From positions 1 to 36,436 of the forward strand of contig PEWQ01000120.1 of NCBI GenBank assembly GCA_002780065.1: a stretch of DNA of 36,436 bases, read 5' to 3'. Of this stretch, positions 25,071 to 31,768 are shown one piece after another (position 1 is the first letter of the stretch; the number at the start of each line of letters is the position of its first letter). This stretch comes from Candidatus Hydrogenedentes bacterium CG07_land_8_20_14_0_80_42_17. GTDB lineage: Bacteria > UBA8481. A model generated the notes under the pieces. It did no database searches. It was not told the DNA's origin and saw nothing but the letters and a program-made list of their open reading frames with translations. The translations under genes were made by a program, and so were the position numbers.

Positions 25071-25648
25071 CGTTTATTCCTCCGTCTTTTTTTTGTTATG
25101 AAACTCGAAGATGATGATTTCAAATAAGAGCTTACACCATCTTTAACTAATTTTTTGTCTCTAGCTAAAACATTGCGGCGCATCTCGGAGCGCATCTCTT
25201 CCAATTGCTTTTGAATTATTGGATACTTCAACGCTAAAATTTGCGCCGCAAGAATTCCGGCATTCTTTGCGCCAGGTTTGCCGATTGCGAGACTTGCTAC
25301 AGGAACGCCCGCAGGCATCTGAACGATCGAATACAGGCTGTCTATTCCGTAAAGAGAAGTAGTCGGCATGGGCACAGCAAGTACCGGCAGAGTTGTTTGC
25401 GAAGCGATCGAACCGGCAAGATGTGCGGCTCCGCCTGCTCCGCTTATTATCACTTCTATTCCGCGGTCACGCGCAGTTTTTGCGTATTCTGAGGCTTCGT
25501 CAGGAGTTCTATGCGCAGAGAGAATGCGGACTTCATATTCGAGATTGAATTTTTTAAGAACCTCTATAGTTTCATTCATTATCGGGAGGTCGGTATCTGA
25601 CCCGATAACAATTCCGATTTTTGGCTTACGCGAAGATTTTTTATTCAT
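25067..25648 (-). CDS. purE: N5-carboxyaminoimidazole ribonucleotide mutase, class I, with basic C-terminal tail
   Basis: 193 residues from the ATG at 25648; the upstream open frame runs into the repeat and lacks family similarity. GIVIGSDTDLPIM and LSAHRTPDEASEY are class I features, and the loop GAGGAAHLAGSIASQTTLPVLAVP is intact. Class I enzymes use N5-CAIR, implying a purK elsewhere in the genome. After the usual end (ALKYPIIQKQLEEMRSEMRR) there are about 35 extra residues, rich in Ser and then Lys/Arg (SSSSSF, KKRRRNKR), not needed for the fold. First gene after the guaA-purE repeat gap. Confidence 0.95.
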   Translation of the reverse strand: MNKKSSRKPKIGIVIGSDTDLPIMNETIEVLKKFNLEYEVRILSAHRTPDEASEYAKTARDRGIEVIISGAGGAAHLAGSIASQTTLPVLAVPMPTTSLYGIDSLYSIVQMPAGVPVASLAIGKPGAKNAGILAAQILALKYPIIQKQLEEMRSEMRRNVLARDKKLVKDGVSSYLKSSSSSFITKKRRRNKR

Positions 25649-25693
25649 TGATAATTCCCAATATATTTTATATTGACTACTGTTCGAGTGTAA

Positions 25694-25790
25694 TTGCAAG
25701 TGCAGGCGAGGCGCCTCCAAAAAAAAGTTATTGATTTAAATGGAGGCACGTGCGCCCACGCACGTGATTGACAAGCAGATGCTTTTTCTT
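25694..25790. repeat. Two dispersed GGAGGC palindromes between guaA and purE
   Basis: At 25742-25766, GGAGG is followed by CACGTGCG / CGCACGTG, a perfect 8-bp stem with a 4-base loop, then ATTGACAAGCAGATGC. At 25694-25720, read on the minus strand, GGAGGCGCCTCGCCTGCAC is a second, shorter member. They fill the 145-bp gap between guaA and purE. The minus strand also has TATAAA at 25667-25672 that could be the -10 of an internal promoter, without a convincing -35. Confidence 0.75.
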
Positions 25791-25793
25791 TTT

Positions 25794-27341
25794 TCATTCC
25801 CATTCGATTGTGGCCGGCGGTTTCGATGAAATATCGTAAACTACTCGGTTCACTCCTTTTACTTCGTTTATGATTCTATTCGAAATCTTTTCAAGAAGCT
25901 CAGGCGGAAGTTTCGCCCAGTCCGCTGTCATAAAATCTTGTGTCACTACTGCGCGAAGAGCAATAGTCTCTTCATACGTTCTGAAGTCGCCCATGACTCC
26001 AACACTCCTTACCGGAAGCAGAACTGCCAGCGCCTGTGAGACTTTGTCATACCAATCCGCATTTCTCAATTCGTCAATGAATATCGAATCCGCCAATTTC
26101 AAAATCTCGAGTCGCTCTCGTGAAATTGCTCCGATGATTCTAACGGCTAATCCAGGTCCGGGGAAAGGATGCCTCTTCAAAAGTCCTTCTTTGATTCTAA
26201 GCTCTTTTCCTACTCGCCGCACATCGTCTTTGAAGAGCCAGCGCAACGGCTCGATCAGTTCGAATCCGAGTTCTTCAGGGAGCCCGCCGACATTGTGATG
26301 AGTTTTAATTGTGGCGCTCGGACCTCTATTCGGCGATTTGCTCTCGATGACGTCGGGATAAAGAGTTCCTTGCCCTAAAAACTTTACGTTCTTTCCTATA
26401 CCTTTTACAACCTCAGTAAAAGTTTCCACAAATGTATTACCGATTATTCTTCTCTTTGCTTCAGGATCCGAAATAGCTTCTAATTTAGATAGAAATCTCG
26501 CGCTCGCATCACAAACTCTCAGCTTGATTCCGAACTCTTTGTTAAAATTTGTTTCTACTTCCTGCCGCTCGTTTCTTCTCAAAAGCCCGTTGTCGATAAA
26601 GACAGGTATGAGTCTGTCTCCGATTGCTTTGTAAAAGAGCAGAGTTGCCACAGTTGAGTCAACTCCGCCTGATACCCCAAGAACGACTTTTTCTTCGCCG
26701 ACGACATTTCGAATTGATGAGATGCTTTCCTCAATGAATTTTCCGGCCGTCCAAGTCGGAGCGAGACCGCAGATTCGAAAAAGAAAATTCGAAATGATTT
26801 GCTTGCCGAATTCAGTGTGAGTCACTTCAGGATGAAATTGCAGTCCGACAATTTTAAGACTTGAGTTTTCTATGCCGACGCAAACTCGGTTGTGATCGTT
26901 CGCGGAAAATGCCAGAAGTTTCCAGCCGGGCGGAGCTTTTTCGACTATGTCGCCGTGGCTCATCCAAACAGAAAATTCTTTTGGGACGGCTGAAAAGAGC
27001 AAAGAATCTTCAACAAGTTTAATTTTTGTCTTTCCGTATTCGCGATTAGAAGACGGAGAAACTTTACCTCCAAGCGAGTGCGCCAACATTTGCATTCCGT
27101 AACATATTCCGAGTAATGGAATTTTGCCTTCGAGAAGCTCCGGATCGCATTTTGGAGCGTTTTCATTCCATACACTTGCAGGGCCTCCGGACAATATTAC
27201 GGCTGAGACTTTGCTTTTTTGCAGTTCATTTAGAGTGGCATCGTAGGGACGAATTGTTGAGAAGACACCAAGACTGCGGATGGTTCTCGCTATGAGCTGA
27301 GTATATTGCGAGCCGAAATCGAGAATTGCAACTTCAGTCAT
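25794..27341 (-). CDS. guaA: GMP synthase (glutamine-hydrolysing)
   Basis: 515 residues. The N-terminal glutamine amidotransferase has ILDFGSQYTQLIARTIR, the nucleophile elbow GICYGMQMLAHSLGG (Cys near 79) and FHPEVTHTE. The ATP-pyrophosphatase domain has GVSGGVDSTVATLLF near 223, and the C-terminal dimerisation domain ends PPATIEWE, the standard terminus. It converts XMP to GMP. It begins two bases after the guaB stop, so the two consecutive GMP steps are co-expressed. Confidence 0.98.
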   Translation of the reverse strand: MTEVAILDFGSQYTQLIARTIRSLGVFSTIRPYDATLNELQKSKVSAVILSGGPASVWNENAPKCDPELLEGKIPLLGICYGMQMLAHSLGGKVSPSSNREYGKTKIKLVEDSLLFSAVPKEFSVWMSHGDIVEKAPPGWKLLAFSANDHNRVCVGIENSSLKIVGLQFHPEVTHTEFGKQIISNFLFRICGLAPTWTAGKFIEESISSIRNVVGEEKVVLGVSGGVDSTVATLLFYKAIGDRLIPVFIDNGLLRRNERQEVETNFNKEFGIKLRVCDASARFLSKLEAISDPEAKRRIIGNTFVETFTEVVKGIGKNVKFLGQGTLYPDVIESKSPNRGPSATIKTHHNVGGLPEELGFELIEPLRWLFKDDVRRVGKELRIKEGLLKRHPFPGPGLAVRIIGAISRERLEILKLADSIFIDELRNADWYDKVSQALAVLLPVRSVGVMGDFRTYEETIALRAVVTQDFMTADWAKLPPELLEKISNRIINEVKGVNRVVYDISSKPPATIEWE

Positions 27342-27343
27342 AA

Positions 27344-28507
27344 TCAGTTTTTTCCCATTCCAATGTGTTGAGTTCTTTGAGCAAGCTTGCCTTCGGTTTT
27401 TATTGCCGGTGCGATGATGAGCTCGGTCATTTGAAATTCTTTAATGTTCTTTGCTCCGACAGACCCCATGCATGTTCGTATAGCTCCGACTATATTTTGA
27501 GTTCCGTTGTCGAGAGTAGCCGGCCCGAAAAGAATTTGCTCCAGAGAGGAAGTGATGCCGACTTCTATGCGCGTGCCTCTGGGGAGATTCGAATGAGGAG
27601 TTGCCATTCCCCAATGAAAGCCGCGGCCTGGAGCTTCTTTAGCTTTTGCGAAAGCTGAACCGATCATGACAGCGTCTGCTCCTGATGCGAATGCCTTGCA
27701 GATGTCTCCGCCTGATGTCATGCCTCCGTCCGTAATTATCGGGACGTATCTACCGCTTTGTTTGAAGAAGAGGTCTCGCGCCGCGGCAGAGTCAACGGTC
27801 GCAGTGACCTGTGGAACTCCGATGCCTAGAACTCCTCGAGTCGTGCATGCCGCGCCGGGCCCGATTCCAATAAGAAGCGCGCTAGGCCCTGCCGCCATCA
27901 GTTCCAGAGCCATTTCGAATGTGACTGAATTGCCGACGATGATCGGAACCTTTGCATTCTTGCAGAACGCGGCAAGATCAAGCGTTTTGTATGCGGTCGA
28001 GATGTGCCTCACAGTAGCAACTGTGGATTGAACCACGAAGACGTCAACTCCAGACTCGATCGCGTAATTGTAATACTCTTCCGCTTTTTGTGGTGTGGCA
28101 GAAACTCCTGCAACTCCTCCGGCTTTTTTTATCTCTTCAATTCGCTTTTGAATTAATTTGGGCTGAACAGAAGGTTCATACAGCTTTTGAAGCAATTTCG
28201 TTGCGCGTTCGGGTGTTGATTTTGCGATATCATCAAGAATTTCGTTTGGATTTTCATATCGAGTCTGAACGCCTTCGAGATTTAGAATTGCAAGACCACC
28301 CAATCCGGAAAGTTCAATAGCGAATTTAGCATCTACAACTCCGTCCATCGCCGACGCAATAATTGGAATTTGAAAATTATTTTTTTCCAATTGAAAAGTA
28401 ATATCAACTTCATCAGGATTTACAGTGCGCTGACCGGGCACAAGTGCCACCTCATCAAATCCATACGCTAATCTTGCTTTGCGATTCATTCCGATATAGT
28501 AAGCCAT
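27344..28507 (-). CDS. guaB: IMP dehydrogenase, GuaB3 type (no CBS domains)
   Basis: 387 residues against about 490 for ordinary GuaB. The catalytic loop GIGPGAACTTRGVLGIGVPQ (Cys near residue 211) and the IMP-site DGGMTSGGDICKAFASGADAVMIGSAFA are present, but the two CBS domains are missing. Instead, the region after IIASAMDGVVDAKFAIELSGLGGLAILN leads directly into a helical segment, as in GuaB3 proteins of actinobacteria and cyanobacteria. Its position directly ahead of guaA makes IMP-to-XMP oxidation the likely function. GGAGG seven bases before the ATG. First gene of the long minus-strand cluster. Confidence 0.9.
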   Translation of the reverse strand: MAYYIGMNRKARLAYGFDEVALVPGQRTVNPDEVDITFQLEKNNFQIPIIASAMDGVVDAKFAIELSGLGGLAILNLEGVQTRYENPNEILDDIAKSTPERATKLLQKLYEPSVQPKLIQKRIEEIKKAGGVAGVSATPQKAEEYYNYAIESGVDVFVVQSTVATVRHISTAYKTLDLAAFCKNAKVPIIVGNSVTFEMALELMAAGPSALLIGIGPGAACTTRGVLGIGVPQVTATVDSAAARDLFFKQSGRYVPIITDGGMTSGGDICKAFASGADAVMIGSAFAKAKEAPGRGFHWGMATPHSNLPRGTRIEVGITSSLEQILFGPATLDNGTQNIVGAIRTCMGSVGAKNIKEFQMTELIIAPAIKTEGKLAQRTQHIGMGKN

Positions 28508-28534
28508 ACTTTTTCCTCCGAGTGGGAAGTGCGC

Positions 28535-28582
28535 TCACTAAATACATGGGTATATTTATTTGCATATCCTTATATTTAGTGA
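28535..28582. promoter_or_regulatory. Inverted repeat in the guaB-nrdJ divergent region; possible NrdR boxes or guaB leader hairpin
   Basis: TCACTAAATA (28535-28544) and TATTTAGTGA (28573-28582) form a perfect 10-bp inverted repeat. CACTAAATACATGG and CCTTATATTTAGTG each agree with 10-11 of 14 central positions of the NrdR-box consensus ACACTATATATAGTGT as I remember it, and start 32 bp apart, the usual phasing of paired boxes. nrdR itself lies downstream on the plus strand. If the guaB promoter proposed at 28607-28635 is right, the repeat would instead lie in the guaB leader RNA. Confidence 0.45.
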
Positions 28583-28606
28583 TAACGTTCTTGATTATGG
28601 CAACAC

Positions 28607-28635
28607 ATAATTTAGCAAAAATTTGGTTAGGTCAA
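28607..28635 (-). promoter_or_regulatory. Candidate promoter of the guaB-to-pyrD cluster
   Basis: On the minus strand: TTGACC (28635-28630), 17-bp spacer, AATTAT (28612-28607). The start of transcription would be near 28600, leaving a leader of about 90 bases before the guaB ATG that contains the 10-bp inverted repeat. Confidence 0.4.
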
Positions 28636-28699
28636 GAAAATTTTTCTAAATTAATTTGAAACCTGTGGAAAGAGTTATACAAATGTAGTGATTTTTATA

Positions 28700-28728
28700 T
28701 TGACTGATGCCATATATGCGGATAAGAT
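28700..28728 (+). promoter_or_regulatory. Candidate promoter of nrdJ
   Basis: TTGACT at 28700-28705, a 17-bp spacer and TAAGAT at 28723-28728. The predicted start near 28735 leaves about 58 bases of leader ending in GGGAGG, six bases before the GTG start. The leader is too short to hold a cobalamin riboswitch. Confidence 0.5.
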
Positions 28729-28792
28729 TCTATTTGGAGTTCGGCGTATTATGCGTTGAAACTTCGGAAAAACCATTCGAGGGAGGATATTT

Positions 28793-31768
28793 GTGAAAGC
28801 GGAAATGATCGAAACAAACAATGCGGAACATCGTAATGCGGAACATAGTAGAGCGGGTCAAATTAAAAATTCGAAGGCTCTTAAAATTGAACGAATTTTT
28901 ACTCGAGAGGGTGAAGATGTTTACTCGATGGTTGAGTGGAATTTTAGAACTGCGGCTATTACCGATGATTCTGGGAAAGTAATATTTGAACAGAAAGATG
29001 TGTCTGCTCCGGTGACTTGGTCGGATCTGGCCGTGAATATAGTTGCATCAAAATATTTTCGCGGCTCGATTAATACTCCTGAACGTGAAAAGTCGATTCG
29101 TTCTTTAATTTCGCGCGTTGTCGAGACCATCTCTAATTGGGGCAGAAAGGGTGGATATTTCTTTTCTGAAGAAGACGCAAAGACATTTGAAGATGAATTG
29201 ACTTATATTCTCCTCTTTCAGATTGCGGCGTTCAACAGCCCGGTCTGGTTCAACGTTGGAGTCGAGCAAAAACCTCAGACTTCTGCATGCTTTATTAACT
29301 CAGTCGACGATACGATGGAATCGATATTGAATCTAACTAGAATTGAGGGAATGCTCTTCAAATACGGATCAGGGAGCGGAACGAATTATTCCTCTTTGAG
29401 GTCATCTAAAGAGAGCGTCAGAGGCGGCGGGAAAGCATCGGGACCTGTTTCGTTCATGAAAGGACTCGACGCGTTTGCCGGAGTCATCAAGTCCGGCGGA
29501 AAAACTCGACGAGCCGCAAAGATGGCGATACTTAATATTGACCATCCGGACATTATCGATTTTATTGAATGCAAATTGCATGAAGAGAAGAAGGCTCATG
29601 CGCTTATTGACGCGGGCTATGACGGATCAGTGAACGGAGAGGCATACGCTTCGGTTTTTTTCCAAAATGCGAACAATTCAGTGCGGGTTACCGACAATTT
29701 TATGGAAGAATATCTTGGCGACGGGCAGTATCAGACTCACTTTGTGACGACCGGAGATATAGCTGAAACCATGTCGGCGCGGGAAGTTATGCAGAAGATG
29801 TCGGCAGCGGCTCATGCCTGCGGAGATCCAGGAATCCAGTTTGACGACATAATCAACCGCTGGAACCCTTGCAAAAACTCAGGCAGAATTAACGCGTCGA
29901 ATCCTTGCGCCGAGTATATGTTTCTGGACAATACGGCGTGCAATCTTTCTTCGATTAATCTTTTGAAATTCCATGATCCTCTAGGAGTCATTTTCGATAT
30001 AGACAAGTTCATTCACACTGCGCAAGTCATGGTCACTGCGCAGGAAATTTTGGTTGATGAATCTTCGTATCCGACAGAAAGTATCGCCGAGAATTCGCAT
30101 AGGTATAGACCGCTCGGATTGGGCTACGCGAATTTGGGTTCTCTTCTGATGCATTTAGGCATTCCTTACGACTCTCATCAAGGCAGAGCGTGGTGCGGAG
30201 CAATCACTACGTTACTTACCGGAACCGCTTACATGCAGTCATCTGTTATTGCCTCTGCAATGGGGGCATTTGATGCGTATGAGGAGAACAGGGAATCATT
30301 CATCAATGTAATAAGAATGCATCGAGATGAAATCGAGCGTATCGATATTTCATCCGAGACTGCGGAGCGAGCGGAAAAACTTTTTGATATTGTCGCAAAA
30401 GCCAGATCGGTTTGGGACAGCGCGTTGGAAAACGGAGCTCGATGCGGCTTCAGGAACGCTCAGGCAACAGTTCTAGCGCCGACAGGCACGATCGCTTTCA
30501 TGATGGATTGCGATACTACGGGAATCGAGCCGGACATTGCTCTGATAAAATACAAAAAACTTTCAGGTGGAGGAACAATCAAGATCGCCAATAACAGTGT
30601 TCGGCCTTCGCTGAAACGACTCGGATATTCTGAAGATGAAATCAGAACGATACTTGCGTATCTTGACGAGCACGAAACAATTGAAGGCGCGCCTTATTTG
30701 AAAGACTGCGACCTTCAGGTTTTCGACTGCGCGTTCAGACCTTCTGCCGGACGTAGATTTATTGCTCCGATGGGACATCTCCGAATGATGTCTGCGGCTC
30801 AGCCGTTTCTTTCCGGCGCAATTTCTAAAACAGTGAATATGCCTAATGATGCGACTATCAAGGATATTGAGGAAGCGTTTGTATCGGCTTGGAAACTCGG
30901 TCTGAAAGCAGTTGCGGTTTATAGAGACGGCTGTAAACGAGCTCAACCATTGTCGACCGGCGCTGCGAAAGAAAAACAGAATGCTGCTCAATTAATTTCA
31001 CAGAGGCCTTTACGAAAGAGATTGCCGGCGGAACGAAGATCGATTACTCATCGATTTGATATACAGGGTTTCGAGGCTTACATAACTGTCGGAATGTACG
31101 ACGATGGAACTCCGGGCGAGATTTTTCTCAAAATGTCCAAAGAGGGAAGTACCTTCTCGGGGCTCACAGATACGATTGCGACCTTGACTTCGATTGCGCT
31201 TCAATACGGAGTGCCGCTCTCTGCGCTTGTTAGAAAGTTTAGCCATGTCCGTTTCGAACCGTCCGGATTTACGAATAACCATGAAATACCTATGGCAAAG
31301 TCCATCGTAGATTATTGTTTCCGCTGGCTTGCGTCGAAATTTCTTTCAGAAGAAGAACGTCATTCGCTCGGGATTTTGGATCGAAGAACATCTCTACCTC
31401 AAAAGGAAGAAAAAAAATCGTCCGACTGCTCTGATAATAACTGTTGTGATGAATCGCATTGCACTGAGACTCAACGAGCCGAGACTCAACGAGCCGAGAC
31501 TCAACGAGCCGAGACTCAACAAGCCGCGGATCAACAAGCCGAGACTCAACGAGCCGAGACTCAACAAGCCGCGGATCAACAAGCCGCGGATCAACAAGCC
31601 GAGACTCAACGAGCCGCGGCTTTTAATTTGGAAACGGAAACAAATCAGGCGAAGACATTTCAGAATCAGTCTGATGCTCCGTTCTGCCCTTATTGCGGCT
31701 CGGTAATGATTAGGAACGCGAGCTGTTATCTCTGCTTGACCTGCGGAACTTCGAATGGCTGTTCATGA
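28793..31768 (+). CDS. nrdJ: Ribonucleotide reductase class II (adenosylcobalamin-dependent)
   Basis: 991 residues from a GTG with GGGAGG upstream. It reduces ribonucleotides using a B12-derived radical, so no oxygen-dependent subunit is needed. Conserved features are FNSPVWFNVG, the substrate-site QTSACFINSVDD, the GSGSGTNYSSLRS loop, NPCAEYMFLDNTACNLSSINL (active-site Cys and Glu) and LAPTGTIAFMMDCDT. Residues ~750-860 form the TSCPD domain, and the C-terminus is a zinc-ribbon-like CPYCG...CYLCLTCG. Residues 892-941 are ten pentapeptide repeats (ETQRA, ETQQA or ADQQA) between these two. A short NAEHR/NAEHS duplication lies at residues 10-19. It overlaps thyX by 14 bp. Confidence 0.97.
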   Translation: MKAEMIETNNAEHRNAEHSRAGQIKNSKALKIERIFTREGEDVYSMVEWNFRTAAITDDSGKVIFEQKDVSAPVTWSDLAVNIVASKYFRGSINTPEREKSIRSLISRVVETISNWGRKGGYFFSEEDAKTFEDELTYILLFQIAAFNSPVWFNVGVEQKPQTSACFINSVDDTMESILNLTRIEGMLFKYGSGSGTNYSSLRSSKESVRGGGKASGPVSFMKGLDAFAGVIKSGGKTRRAAKMAILNIDHPDIIDFIECKLHEEKKAHALIDAGYDGSVNGEAYASVFFQNANNSVRVTDNFMEEYLGDGQYQTHFVTTGDIAETMSAREVMQKMSAAAHACGDPGIQFDDIINRWNPCKNSGRINASNPCAEYMFLDNTACNLSSINLLKFHDPLGVIFDIDKFIHTAQVMVTAQEILVDESSYPTESIAENSHRYRPLGLGYANLGSLLMHLGIPYDSHQGRAWCGAITTLLTGTAYMQSSVIASAMGAFDAYEENRESFINVIRMHRDEIERIDISSETAERAEKLFDIVAKARSVWDSALENGARCGFRNAQATVLAPTGTIAFMMDCDTTGIEPDIALIKYKKLSGGGTIKIANNSVRPSLKRLGYSEDEIRTILAYLDEHETIEGAPYLKDCDLQVFDCAFRPSAGRRFIAPMGHLRMMSAAQPFLSGAISKTVNMPNDATIKDIEEAFVSAWKLGLKAVAVYRDGCKRAQPLSTGAAKEKQNAAQLISQRPLRKRLPAERRSITHRFDIQGFEAYITVGMYDDGTPGEIFLKMSKEGSTFSGLTDTIATLTSIALQYGVPLSALVRKFSHVRFEPSGFTNNHEIPMAKSIVDYCFRWLASKFLSEEERHSLGILDRRTSLPQKEEKKSSDCSDNNCCDESHCTETQRAETQRAETQRAETQQAADQQAETQRAETQQAADQQAADQQAETQRAAAFNLETETNQAKTFQNQSDAPFCPYCGSVMIRNASCYLCLTCGTSNGCS
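28820..28849 (+). repeat. Two 15-bp in-frame repeats at the nrdJ 5' end
   Basis: AATGCGGAACATCGT and AATGCGGAACATAGT are adjacent and differ at one base pair position; they encode NAEHR and NAEHS in the poorly conserved N-terminal extension, outside the ATP-cone and catalytic core. Confidence 0.75.
31466..31615 (+). repeat. 15-bp minisatellite in nrdJ
   Basis: Ten uninterrupted 15-bp units. Five are GAGACTCAACGAGCC (ETQRA), two GAGACTCAACAAGCC (ETQQA) and three GCGGATCAACAAGCC (ADQQA). The pattern of units suggests later duplication of multi-unit blocks. It encodes a hydrophilic linker of 50 residues between the TSCPD domain and the C-terminal zinc ribbon and never shifts the frame. Confidence 0.95.

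Noticed and set aside
28735-28792. Cobalamin riboswitch ahead of B12-dependent nrdJ
   Set aside because: The leader from the likely promoter is only about 58 bases, and no B12-box-like sequence was seen in the whole 285-bp gap.
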